DNA of 17,915 bases from JAICUY01 sp035708065. GTDB taxonomy: Bacteria; Chloroflexota; Limnocylindria; QHBO01. The position numbers were made by a program, and so were the translations under genes. Shown here in pieces: positions 7,266-13,936 of this stretch. The stretch lies in contig DASSTC010000033.1 in NCBI GenBank assembly GCA_035708065.1, forward strand, positions 1 to 17,915. Direction: 5' to 3'. Each line of letters opens with the position of its first letter. Positions within the stretch are counted from its first letter, which is position 1. The notes under the pieces were generated by a model. That model did not search any database and had not been told where the DNA came from. It saw only the letters and a list, made by a program, of their open reading frames with translations.

Positions 7266-7926
7266 CCCGCGGCGCAAGCCGGCTGCGCACCAGCGCCTCG
7301 AAGAGCAGCACGATCGCGGCGCCGGTCAGCCAGCCGCCGAGCACGTCGCTCGGGTAGTGGACGCCGAGGTACACACGCGACAGCCCGACGAGCAAGACAA
7401 GCACGGCCAGCGCCACGACGCCAAGCAGCTTGACCATGCGCGGGAGCCGGCTGTGGACCAACAGCAGCGCGATGATGCCGTAGGCCACCGTCGACAGCGT
7501 CGCATGCCCGGACGGGAAGCTGTAGCCGGGCTCGATCTCGAGTGGCGGCAGCAGGTCCGGCCGCGCCCGATGCACGACGTTCTTGGCCAGCGTGTCGACG
7601 AGCGAGGCGGCGCCGATGGTGGCGGACGCGGCGATCCCCAGCCACGGCCGCCGAGCCAGGAGCTCGGCCATGAGCACGAGGAGCGCCATGGCGGTGATCC
7701 ACGGCGTGGAGCCGGTGGTCGTCACGCCGCGCAGAACGGCGAGCGGTTCGACCAGTGCATCGGCGCGAACGAGGCGGATGATCGCGACGTCGACGGACCG
7801 CGTAAGGCCTGTGCTGACCAGGATGGCGAGCAGGACCACCGCCGCCAGGCACGCGAGCGCGATGCCCACCAGCCCACGGGCGTTGATGCGCGGGGGGCAT
7901 GCAATGCCGCGTGAAGGGTCGCTCAT
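7177..7926 (-). CDS. PAP2-family membrane phosphatase
   Basis: Integral membrane phosphatase of the phosphatidic-acid phosphatase type 2 superfamily, acting on lipid phosphates such as phosphatidate or undecaprenyl diphosphate at the outer face of the membrane. All three signature motifs are present in order: KNVVHRARP (115-123), PSGH (138-141) and SRVYLGVHYPSD (183-194), with His190 and Asp194 as catalytic residues. Hydrophobic helices flank these, about six in all. The 249-residue length assumes ATG at 7926; an in-frame ATG at 7971 would add 15 residues, and neither has a strong Shine-Dalgarno. The C-terminal about 30 residues are an unstructured charged tail encoded in the overlap with the convergent NERD-like gene. 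Substrate is not predictable from this sequence. Confidence 0.92.
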   Translation of the reverse strand: MSDPSRGIACPPRINARGLVGIALACLAAVVLLAILVSTGLTRSVDVAIIRLVRADALVEPLAVLRGVTTTGSTPWITAMALLVLMAELLARRPWLGIAASATIGAASLVDTLAKNVVHRARPDLLPPLEIEPGYSFPSGHATLSTVAYGIIALLLVHSRLPRMVKLLGVVALAVLVLLVGLSRVYLGVHYPSDVLGGWLTGAAIVLLFEALVRSRLAPRVSREASTEPGEGAADGDRAAPRSDPPGPA

Positions 7927-8100
7927 GCGTGAATTGATGCCGCCCGGATCATCAGGCGCCGCCGGAAGCATCTGTCATGCCGGGTTGTAGGCGTCCTGGG
8001 TCATCAGGCCCCGCGCCAAGCCGCGCTCATGCGGCGTTCATGCCGCCCGGCGCATCAACGGCCATGCTCATTGGTAACAGGCGCATACCCGCGCAGTCGA

Positions 8101-8117
8101 GGAGCGGGGCCGGCTCC
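8101..8117. promoter_or_regulatory. Inverted repeat upstream of the importer promoter (candidate operator)
   Basis: GGAGC (8101-8105) and GCTCC (8113-8117) form a 5-bp inverted repeat with a 7-nt centre, ending 1 nt before the putative -10 of the ABC importer. That places it where the -35 would be, a common site for a repressor or activator. No regulator gene is adjacent. Confidence 0.35.
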
Positions 8118-8118
8118 G

Positions 8119-8130
8119 TATGATGCATCG
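8119..8130 (+). promoter_or_regulatory. Candidate leaderless promoter, -10 TATGAT, for the OpuC-type operon
   Basis: TATGAT (8119-8124) is followed by exactly 6 nt and then the ATG at 8131, so transcription would be expected to begin at or next to the start codon. No Shine-Dalgarno lies in the usual window. The spacing is identical to that at 13925-13939. Confidence 0.5.
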
Positions 8131-9279
8131 ATGATCAGCGGCAACGGCAGCGGCGCGGTCGTCGAGCTCGAGCACCTGACGAAGCGCTATGGCCCGTCGT
8201 CCTCGCGACCGGCCGTCGACGACCTGTCGCTGACGATCCCGGCCGGCGAGATCTGCGTGCTGGTCGGGCCGTCCGGCTGCGGCAAGACGACGACGATGAA
8301 GATGATCAACCGTCTCGTGGAGCCGACCAGTGGCCGAGTGCTGATCGACGGCGAGGACGTCACGAAGCTGCCGGCCGTCGAGCTGCGGCGACGGATCGGC
8401 TACGTCATCCAGCAGGTCGGGCTGTTTCCGCACCTCACCGTGGCCGAGAACGTCGCCGTCGTCCCGCGGCTGCTACGCTGGCCGTCGAGCCGGATCCGCG
8501 AACGCATCGACGAGCTGCTCGACGTCATCGGGCTGGAGCCGTCGGCGTACCGCGAGCGCTACCCTGCCGAGCTCTCGGGCGGCGAGCGCCAGCGCGTCGG
8601 CGTCGCCCGCGCGCTGGCCGCCGATCCGCCGGTGATGCTCATGGACGAGCCGTTCGGGGCGGTCGACCCGATCCGTCGCGACCGGCTGCAGAACGAGTTC
8701 CTGCGCCTCCAGTCGCGCGTCCGCAAGACGATCGTGTTCGTCACCCACGACGTCGACGAGGCGATCAAGATGGCCGACCGCATCGCCATCCTGCAGATCG
8801 GCGGGATCCTGGCCCAGTACGACACCCCGGAGGCCATCCTCGCGGCGCCCGCCAACGACTTCGTGGAGCGCTTCGTCGGCGCCGACCGTGGGCTGAAGCG
8901 CCTGTCGCTGGCACGCGTCCGCGACCTGCCGCTCATCGAGCCGGCGCTGGCGCGCGTGGGGGAGCCGCTCAACGAGCTTCGCCAGCGGCTGGCGGCAACC
9001 GCCGTCGACTATGCGCTGCTGGTCGACGATCGCAATCGACCGCTCGGCTGGGTCGACGCCGACCAGCTGCGCGGCGACGGAAGCCTGCCCGCCGACCTGG
9101 CCACGCCCGGGGCGCCGCTCCTCGAGCCGGAGTCGACGCTGCGCGACGCGCTCTCGGCCATGCTCGGCTCGAGCGTGCAGCTCGGCGCCGTGGTCGACGA
9201 GAAGGATGCGGTCATCGGCATGATCAGCGTCGACCAGATCGCCGCGCAGCTGCGCAACCCGGTGGCCGATGCGTCCTGA
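8131..9279 (+). CDS. Glycine betaine/choline-type ABC transporter ATPase with CBS region (OpuCA/ProV-like)
   Basis: Nucleotide-binding subunit that powers compatible-solute uptake. The 382-residue protein has Walker A GPSGCGKT at 46-53, a Q-loop with QQVGLFPHLTV at 93-103, the signature LSGGE at 147-151, Walker B VMLMDE at 167-172 and the H-loop in FVTHDVDEA. The segment RRRIGYVIQQVGLFPHLT and the LSGGERQRVGVARAL form are typical of OpuA/OpuC/ProV ATPases. After about residue 260 come two CBS-like repeats (around YALLVDDRNRPLGWV and LGAVVDEKDAVIGMIS), which in OpuA-type systems sense ionic strength or nucleotides. The start is ATG at 8131, since the ABC fold begins at VVELEHLTKRYG; 34 in-frame upstream codons are non-family sequence. 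It overlaps the first permease by 11 bp. Confidence 0.94.
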   Translation: MISGNGSGAVVELEHLTKRYGPSSSRPAVDDLSLTIPAGEICVLVGPSGCGKTTTMKMINRLVEPTSGRVLIDGEDVTKLPAVELRRRIGYVIQQVGLFPHLTVAENVAVVPRLLRWPSSRIRERIDELLDVIGLEPSAYRERYPAELSGGERQRVGVARALAADPPVMLMDEPFGAVDPIRRDRLQNEFLRLQSRVRKTIVFVTHDVDEAIKMADRIAILQIGGILAQYDTPEAILAAPANDFVERFVGADRGLKRLSLARVRDLPLIEPALARVGEPLNELRQRLAATAVDYALLVDDRNRPLGWVDADQLRGDGSLPADLATPGAPLLEPESTLRDALSAMLGSSVQLGAVVDEKDAVIGMISVDQIAAQLRNPVADAS

Positions 9280-9937
9280 CGAGCCGCTGATCCGCTTCGA
9301 CTGGATCGCGCGCAACCTCGGAGAGATCGGGCAGCGCGTCGGCGAGCACCTGGTGATGACGCTCGTGGCCGTGGGCATCGGTTTCGTGATCTCGTTCGCC
9401 CTGGCGCTGGCGATCCGCCGCTGGCGAAGCCTGGCCGGGCCGGTGCTGGCCGTCTCGGGCGTGCTGTACACGATCCCCAGCCTGGGGCTCTTCGCGCTGC
9501 TGATCCCGATCACCGGCCTGTCCATCGTGTCCGCCGAGATCGCCCTGGTGAGTTACACGCTCCTGATCCTGGTGCGCAACATCCTGGCCGGGCTCGAATC
9601 GGTGCCGGCCGAGGTCAGCGAGGCGGCGATCGGGATGGGCTACACGCCGTGGCAGCGCCTGTGGGCGATCGAGCTCCCGATCGCGGTGCCGATCATCGTC
9701 GCCGGCGTGCGGATCGCCACGGTGACCACCATCGGCCTGGTCACCGTCACCTCGCTGATCGGGCAGGGCGGCCTTGGCTACTTCATCGTGGTGGTCGGCA
9801 TCCGTCAGTTCTTCCCGACCGCAATCTACGTCGGCGCGGGGCTGTCCATCGCCCTGGCGCTCGTCGCCGACCTGGCGCTGCTGGCGCTGCAGGCCGGCTT
9901 GACGCCCTGGGCGCGGGCGCGCGGAACGGCCGGCTGA
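9269..9937 (+). CDS. Compatible-solute ABC transporter permease 1 (OpuCB/OpuCD-like)
   Basis: Membrane subunit of the importer, 222 residues with about five to six hydrophobic helices. It shows the type I importer coupling (EAA) region: EVSEAAIGMGYTPWQRLWAIELPIAVPIIVAGVRIA, the form typical of OpuC/ProW permeases, followed by GLVTVTSLIGQGGLGYFI. Helices such as LVMTLVAVGIGFVISFALALAI and LYTIPSLGLFALLIPI match the family pattern, including the IPSLGLFALL segment. ATG at 9269 lies inside the 3' end of the ATPase gene, and the stop overlaps the next permease as TGATG, so all three are coupled. Similarity to the next gene suggests a heteromeric permease pair. Confidence 0.93.
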   Translation: MRPDEPLIRFDWIARNLGEIGQRVGEHLVMTLVAVGIGFVISFALALAIRRWRSLAGPVLAVSGVLYTIPSLGLFALLIPITGLSIVSAEIALVSYTLLILVRNILAGLESVPAEVSEAAIGMGYTPWQRLWAIELPIAVPIIVAGVRIATVTTIGLVTVTSLIGQGGLGYFIVVVGIRQFFPTAIYVGAGLSIALALVADLALLALQAGLTPWARARGTAG

Positions 9938-10674
9938 TGGACTTTCTCGGTGCCGGGATCGCATGGCTGACCGACGCCGCCCAGTGGAGCGGCGCGGAGG
10001 GCATTCCGAACCGCATCTGGGAGCACGTACTCATCTCGGGCATCCCGCTGATCGCGGCGCTGCTCGTGGCGGTGCCGGTCGGCCTGTACATCGGTCACAC
10101 CGGACGCGGCGCCCTGTTCGCCGTATCGCTCGGCAACATCGGCCGCGCGCTGCCGTCGCTCGGGATCCTGGGCATCGTCCTGCCGCTGACGCTGCCGCTC
10201 ACCGCGGGCACCGACATACCGCTGGGGCTGCCACCGACCCTCGTCGCGCTGTTCGCGCTGGCGATCCCGCCGATCGTGACCAACGCCTACGTCGGGCTGC
10301 GCGAGATCGATCGCGACCTGGTCGAGGCAGGACGCGGGATGGGCATGCGCGAGTCGCAGCTGCTCACCCAGGTGGAGCTGCCGCTGGCCCTGCCGGTCAT
10401 CCTGGCCGGCGTGCGCACCTCGGCGGTGCAGGTCGTCGCCACGGCGACGCTGGGCGCGGTGCTGGGCATCGGCGGGCTGGGCCGCTACATCCTCGACGGC
10501 ATCAGCCAGAACGACGATGGCCAGCTGGTCGGCGGTGCCCTGCTGGTCGCGCTGCTGGCGATCATCACCGAGCTGATCTTCGCGGGGCTGCAGCGCGCAT
10601 CGGTCTCCCGTGGGCTTCAGCCGCAGCGGCGCGCCTTCGAGCTTGCGGGCCAGGCTCCTGGTCCGCCGGCGTGA
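9937..10674 (+). CDS. Compatible-solute ABC transporter permease 2 (OpuCD/OpuCB-like)
   Basis: Second membrane subunit, 245 residues. It contains IGRALPSLGILGIVLPLTLPL, the EAA-like coupling loop LREIDRDLVEAGRGMGMRESQLLTQVELPLALPVILAGVRTSAVQ, and GAVLGIGGLGRYILDGI, all paralogous to the first permease. Compared with permease 1 it has a longer N-terminal segment (WLTDAAQWSG), presumably on the outside. The start is ATG at 9937, sharing one base with the stop of permease 1; the longer in-frame ORF from 9649 is a shadow within permease 1. Downstream, a 408-bp gap precedes the binding-protein gene, so the binding protein probably has its own promoter. No clear terminator follows; a CGCGCG/CGCGCG hairpin at 10699-10716 lacks a T-run. 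Confidence 0.93.
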   Translation: MDFLGAGIAWLTDAAQWSGAEGIPNRIWEHVLISGIPLIAALLVAVPVGLYIGHTGRGALFAVSLGNIGRALPSLGILGIVLPLTLPLTAGTDIPLGLPPTLVALFALAIPPIVTNAYVGLREIDRDLVEAGRGMGMRESQLLTQVELPLALPVILAGVRTSAVQVVATATLGAVLGIGGLGRYILDGISQNDDGQLVGGALLVALLAIITELIFAGLQRASVSRGLQPQRRAFELAGQAPGPPA

Positions 10675-10745
10675 CAACGGATCAGGGCCGAACCGCGTCG
10701 CGCGGAATTGCGCGCGTCGTGGCGTCGCGAGCTTGTCGCCGCTCG

Positions 10746-10905
10746 GATCGCCAGCACGTGGCTCGATGCGCGAACGAGGGCTGCCCCTCCGCCGAAATCG
10801 CCACCGGGTGACTGTCGCAGCGAACGAAGCGGCCAAATCGGGCAGATCTCCGCTCAGGGTTCGCCCCGCGTGCCCGTCGTTCCCCGATAGAGCCACCAGG
10901 TGGCT
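10746..10905 (+). repeat. Diverged copies of a dispersed short repeat (GCCA-N5-TGGC core)
   Basis: Three copies are clear. Copy a (from 10746) has GCCA-gcacg-TGGCTC, five bases, then GCGAACGA. Copy b (from 10795) has GCCA-ccggg-TGACTG, five bases, then GCGAACGA. Copy c (from 10886) has GATAGA then GCCA-ccagg-TGGC, extended to a 7-bp perfect palindrome AGCCACC-A-GGTGGCT at 10891-10905. The same layout recurs at 17490-17760. Confidence 0.6.
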
Positions 10906-10950
10906 GGCGCCACCGGCGCGGAGTCACGAGGTGGCTCGCGCCAGCGGCGC
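10895..10950 (+). repeat. Imperfect 25-bp direct repeat, two units
   Basis: Unit 1 is 10895-10919 and unit 2 is 10926-10950, differing at three positions with a 6-bp separator (31-bp period). Each unit contains TGGC and GCCA arms 4 nt apart, so each can also form a small hairpin. It sits directly after copy c of the GCCA-N5-TGGC family. Confidence 0.65.
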
Positions 10951-11022
10951 TTGATCCATGGGCATCGGTCAAGACAGGGTCTGAACCGGAACCGCGAATC
11001 CGGCCCTATCCATCTCGACTGA

Positions 11023-11028
11023 TAGACT
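11023..11028 (+). promoter_or_regulatory. Candidate -10 element (TAGACT) of the binding-protein gene
   Basis: TAGACT followed by CGG, 54 bp before the ATG at 11083, gives a leader of about 45-50 nt that includes the strong Shine-Dalgarno GAGGAGG. The same TAGACTCGG string lies upstream of the gene at 6693. No good -35 is visible. Confidence 0.35.
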
Positions 11029-11082
11029 CGGTCGTCACGCCGCGCCCGCGGCGTGGGAAGCACCGGACACGAGGAGGACCCA

Positions 11083-12024
11083 ATGCGGATCTACCGCACG
11101 CTTGCCCTCGGGGCGTCCGTGCTCGCGCTGGTCGTCAGCGCCTGCACGACGGGTGGGGGCAGCAGCGCGTCGCCGAGCGGCAGCACACCTGCCTCGACGG
11201 CCGAGAAGCCAAAGGTGACCGTCGGATCGGCGGCGTTCTACGAGTCGGCGCTGGTCGCCGAGATCTACGCCCAGGCACTCGAGGCGAAGGGCTACACCGT
11301 CGAGCGCAAGCTCAACGTCGGCGCGCGCGACGCGACGAACGCGGCGCTGAAGTCGGGCGAGCTGAACCTCATGCCGGAGTACATCGGCAGCGAGGCGCGC
11401 GAGCTGAAGGCCGAGGCGACCGGCGATCCGGCCCAGACCGCCGCCAACCTGCAGGCGGCGCTCAAGCCGCTCGGGCTGACCGTGCTGGACATCGCACCGG
11501 GCCAGGACCAGAACGGCTTCGTCGTGCGCCAGGAGACGGCCAACGAACACGACCTTACGACGATGAGCGACCTCGCCAAGGTGGCTGACCAGCTCAAGTG
11601 GGGCCTCCCCGGCGAGTGCTCCACGAACCCGTCCTGCGGCCAGGCGCTGAAGGACTCGTACGGCATCGACGTCAGCAAGCTGCAGGTGACGAAGCTCGAT
11701 GCCTGCAGCGCGGCGATGGCCCAGGCACTGACATCGAGCAACATCGACGTCGCCGAGCTGTGCACCACGCAGCCGGACATCGAGAGCTTCAACCTGGTCC
11801 TGCTGCAGGATGACAAGCAGTCGCAGGCCGCCGACAACATGGCGCCGATCGTGCGCCAGGATCTGCTGGACGCGGCACCTGACGACCTGCCGGAGACGCT
11901 CAACGCCGTGTCCGCCAAGCTGACGACGGATGCGCTGACGAAGATGGGCGTCGCGGTCGCCGTCGACCACCAGAACGCGGCCGACGTCGCCAAGCAGTTC
12001 CTGCAGGACAACGGCCTGATCTAG
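11083..12024 (+). CDS. Glycine betaine/choline-type substrate-binding lipoprotein (OpuCC/OsmF-like)
   Basis: Extracellular solute-binding component of the importer encoded just upstream. The 313-residue protein begins with a lipoprotein signal peptide ending in VSAC (Cys21), then a Gly/Ser/Thr-rich linker. The family opening VTVGSAAFYESALVAEIYAQALEAKGYTVERKLNVGARD and NLMPEYIGS match OpuAC/OsmF-type binding proteins, in which the usual GSKNFTE is here GSAAFYE. A Cys pair in ECSTNPSC corresponds to a conserved cysteine-containing loop in this family, and two more cysteines (LDACS, AELCTT) may form another disulfide. ATG at 11083 has an excellent GAGGAGG at 6-nt spacing; the in-frame ORF from 11053 is rejected. 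The ligand (betaine, choline, proline or similar) cannot be fixed, because the aromatic cage is not obvious by eye. Confidence 0.93.
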   Translation: MRIYRTLALGASVLALVVSACTTGGGSSASPSGSTPASTAEKPKVTVGSAAFYESALVAEIYAQALEAKGYTVERKLNVGARDATNAALKSGELNLMPEYIGSEARELKAEATGDPAQTAANLQAALKPLGLTVLDIAPGQDQNGFVVRQETANEHDLTTMSDLAKVADQLKWGLPGECSTNPSCGQALKDSYGIDVSKLQVTKLDACSAAMAQALTSSNIDVAELCTTQPDIESFNLVLLQDDKQSQAADNMAPIVRQDLLDAAPDDLPETLNAVSAKLTTDALTKMGVAVAVDHQNAADVAKQFLQDNGLI

Positions 12025-12045
12025 GCCATTCCGCGCGAGCCACCT

Positions 12046-12082
12046 GGGGCGGCCTGCCAACCGGCGGGCCGCCCCTTATCCT
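12046..12082 (+). terminator. Strong hairpin terminator after binding-protein gene
   Basis: GGGGCGGCC (12046-12054) pairs with GGCCGCCCC (12067-12075), and an inner GCC/GGC pair closes an AACC loop, giving a stem of about 12 bp. TTATCCTT follows, a weak T-tract. It begins 21 bp after the stop at 12024. Confidence 0.75.
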
Positions 12083-12099
12083 TGCCGAGCACAGCACCG

Positions 12100-12729
12100 A
12101 TGTCCGATCACCTCGACCTTGCCGACTACCGCCGCCGCGTGTTCGCGCTCTACGAGCGCCTGCGCGCCGACCGCCGAGCCGCTGCGCTGCGCCTCGTGAC
12201 GTTCCGCGCCGGCAAGGACCGGCTGTTCGCCGAGCATCCGCAGTCCGCCATCCCGGCCGATGCACGCCGCGACTTTCCGGGTCTGGCCTACTGGCGCCAT
12301 GATCCGGGCCTGGCGCTGTCGGCGTCGCTCGAGCCCGATACGGAAGCGCCGCCGCTCGATCTGCCGCTTTCCACCGAGGGAGCGCCGATGCCGTTCAGCC
12401 GCATCGGCTGGGTCTCGTTCAACGCTGGCGGCGCCGCGTGCCGGCTGGCCGTCTACTGGCTGAACGATTACGCCGGCGGCATCTTCATCCCGTTCCGCGA
12501 CGCAACCAGCGGATCGGCGACGTATGGCGGCGGCCGCTACCTGTGGGACTCGGCGAAAGGCGCCGATCTCGGCTCGGAGGAGACGACCCTGACGCTCGAC
12601 TTCAACTACGCCTATCACCCGTCGTGCACCTACGACCCGCGCTGGAGCTGCCCGCTGGCGCCGCAGGAGAACTGGCTGACGGTGCCGATCGAGGCCGGCG
12701 AGCGACTCATGGGGATCGGTCAGGCATGA
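12100..12729 (+). CDS. DUF1684-family protein
   Basis: A 209-residue soluble protein recognised as DUF1684, a widespread family of unknown function. Family features are visible in order: an N-terminal helix with DYRRRVFALYERLR, FRAGKDRLFAEHPQSAIP, FPGLAYW, the central beta region RLAVYWLNDYAGGIFIPFRDATSG, the block TYGGGRYLW, and the C-terminal signature LDFNYAYHPSCTYDPRWSCPLAPQENWLTVPIEAGE with two conserved cysteines. The start is ATG at 12100; a TTG at 12082 would add six residues but overlaps the terminator T-tract. No Shine-Dalgarno is clear. TATCCT at 12077-12082 could serve as a -10, giving a short leader of about 10 nt. The stop overlaps the next ATG as ATGA, so the two are coupled. 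No enzymatic role should be assigned. Confidence 0.9.
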   Translation: MSDHLDLADYRRRVFALYERLRADRRAAALRLVTFRAGKDRLFAEHPQSAIPADARRDFPGLAYWRHDPGLALSASLEPDTEAPPLDLPLSTEGAPMPFSRIGWVSFNAGGAACRLAVYWLNDYAGGIFIPFRDATSGSATYGGGRYLWDSAKGADLGSEETTLTLDFNYAYHPSCTYDPRWSCPLAPQENWLTVPIEAGERLMGIGQA

Positions 12730-13169
12730 GCGACGACGTCCGCCACTGCATCAAGTGCGGCCGTGAGGTCGGCCCCGACGAGTCGATCTGCGAGGTCTGC
12801 AACCGCGCGGGGATGGCGACGCCGTCGGCCAGCCAGTACCACGGCACCATGGCCGCCGCGATCGTCGCCGGCGTGATCCTCATGGCCGTGGCCGCCAGCT
12901 GGGCGCTCACCGGCGTCGGGCCGTACTCGGCCAACGTCGTCGGGGTCCAGAACGCGGCCGGTGGGGTGCAGGCGACCGTCTCGGTCTCGAACGAGGGCAC
13001 CAAGGCCGGGCGCGCAAAGTGCCAGCTCATCGCCCATGACGCCCAGGGGCGCTCGCTGCAGTCGCGATCCATCGTCTCGCCGCAGGTTCCGGGCGGCCAA
13101 TCCGTGACGTTCGACGAGCTCGTGCCGGGCGTGGTCGACCCGGCCGACGTGACGGTCGCCTGCGACTGA
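12726..13169 (+). CDS. Zinc-ribbon, single-span membrane protein with beta-rich C-terminal domain
   Basis: A 147-residue protein of unknown function. It starts with a four-cysteine zinc ribbon (Cys8-x2-Cys11 and Cys22-x2-Cys25), then a transmembrane helix at about 42-61 (MAAAIVAGVILMAVAASWAL), and a C-terminal domain of about 80 residues with alternating beta pattern: VVGVQNAAGGVQATVSVSNEGTKAGRAKCQLIAHDAQGRSLQ, VPGGQSVTFDELV. That pattern resembles the Ig-like FxLYD-type domains found after zinc ribbons in membrane proteins. With the ribbon inside, the beta domain would be extracellular. It is coupled to the DUF1684 gene by ATGA, suggesting a shared role. It converges on the RlpA-like gene with 20 bp between stops. 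Confidence 0.82.
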   Translation: MSDDVRHCIKCGREVGPDESICEVCNRAGMATPSASQYHGTMAAAIVAGVILMAVAASWALTGVGPYSANVVGVQNAAGGVQATVSVSNEGTKAGRAKCQLIAHDAQGRSLQSRSIVSPQVPGGQSVTFDELVPGVVDPADVTVACD

Positions 13170-13189
13170 GACCGCACGCAGCCGGGGAG

Positions 13190-13777
13190 CTATTCGAGGA
13201 TCAGCCGCACGTCGATGATGCCGCGCGAGCGCGGCTGGTCGCTGACCACCGTCCAGGCTGCATTGCTGAGGTCGACGACGCGCTGGTCGGCCGTGCCCCA
13301 GTAGCACTGGCACCAGTCGGCGACCGGCAGGCGCGCGCATCGGTCCGCGCAGACGGTGACGTAGCCGTTGATCGTGCCGGTGTAGCGGCCGCCGAGCGCC
13401 CCGGGCAGCGCGACAACCGGCTGGCCGGAGAACCCGGCCGTGCCCGCGTAGTTGCTGGCCCGGCCGCGGACCAACGCTCCGCCTGGCGTCGGACGCGCCG
13501 TGGCGCGCGGCGAGCGTGGCAGCGTGCCAGCCTCGGCCTTGGGCAGTGCAGGGCGCGTCGGCGACGGCGTGGCGAGCAGCAGCTCACGCTGCCGAACACT
13601 GCCACGGCCGGAGATCGCGCTGCGAGCGGCGAGCACCTGCTGCTCGTGGACCTGTGCATCGAGGTGGCGCTGCAGCGCCGAGACATTGGGCGACGTGGGA
13701 ACCACGCCGGGGGACGCCGCGACCGCAACGGCCGCAGCGCCGAACAGGGCGACCAGCGCCCCGATGAGCAATCTCAA
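13190..13777 (-). CDS. Secreted RlpA-like double-psi beta-barrel protein
   Basis: A 195-residue exported protein. Residues 1-21 (RLLIGALVALFGAAAVAVAA) form a signal peptide or N-terminal anchor. A Pro/Arg-rich linker follows, and residues 104-195 resemble the RlpA/3D double-psi beta-barrel: GRASNYAG..., VVALPG, GGRYTGTINGYVTVCADRC, VADWCQCYWG, VVDLSNAAWTVV and RGIIDVRLIL, with Asp154 and Asp169 at the usual acidic positions. RlpA-type domains act on glycan strands in peptidoglycan; activity is not certain here. Four cysteines (CADRC and CQC) could pair outside the cell. The start is TTG at 13777, supported by GGAG 7 nt upstream and by the signal peptide; longer upstream frame (to 14701) overlaps the divergent gene and is rejected. 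Confidence 0.82.
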   Translation of the reverse strand: MRLLIGALVALFGAAAVAVAASPGVVPTSPNVSALQRHLDAQVHEQQVLAARSAISGRGSVRQRELLLATPSPTRPALPKAEAGTLPRSPRATARPTPGGALVRGRASNYAGTAGFSGQPVVALPGALGGRYTGTINGYVTVCADRCARLPVADWCQCYWGTADQRVVDLSNAAWTVVSDQPRSRGIIDVRLILE

Positions 13778-13819
13778 GTTGAAACTCCAGCTGGGACATC
13801 GTCGGGCGGCGAGGCGTCG

Positions 13820-13848
13820 GGCAGTGACGCCGATCGTTGGGCACTGCC
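13820..13848. promoter_or_regulatory. Inverted repeat in the divergent promoter region (candidate operator)
   Basis: GGCAGTG (13820-13826) and CACTGCC (13842-13848) form a perfect 7-bp inverted repeat with a 15-nt centre, midway between the divergent starts at 13777 and 13937. A shared operator is possible. No terminator-like T-tract is associated. Confidence 0.4.
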
Positions 13849-13924
13849 GCCCGGAAGGGTTGGCCGTGGAAGGCGCAAGAAGGGTGCCAGCCCGCGCCGG
13901 GTGGGTCAACTCGGGCCAGCGCGC

Positions 13925-13936
13925 TATGCTCGCCGC
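13925..13936 (+). promoter_or_regulatory. Candidate leaderless promoter, -10 TATGCT
   Basis: TATGCT (13925-13930), then CGCCGC, then ATG at 13937, with no Shine-Dalgarno upstream. The 6-nt spacing equals that at 8119-8133 and places the expected transcription start at the initiator codon. Confidence 0.5.

Larger units (their letters stand above)
10675..11082. other. 408-bp gene-free stretch with repeats and a promoter
   Basis: No open frame here has family signal or a plausible start. The stretch holds a hairpin at 10699-10716, several copies of the GCCA-N5-TGGC repeat family (10746-10950), an imperfect 25-bp direct repeat and a candidate promoter at 11023. Confidence 0.6.

Noticed and set aside
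7936..8060. Short repeated ATGCCGCCCGG strings in the gap before the importer
   Set aside because: Two 11-bp matches (7937 and 8040) in very GC-rich DNA are not enough to call a repeat element.
8029..8130. N-terminal extension of the ABC ATPase
   Set aside because: The extra 34 residues have no family counterpart, and the ABC fold begins directly after ATG at 8131.
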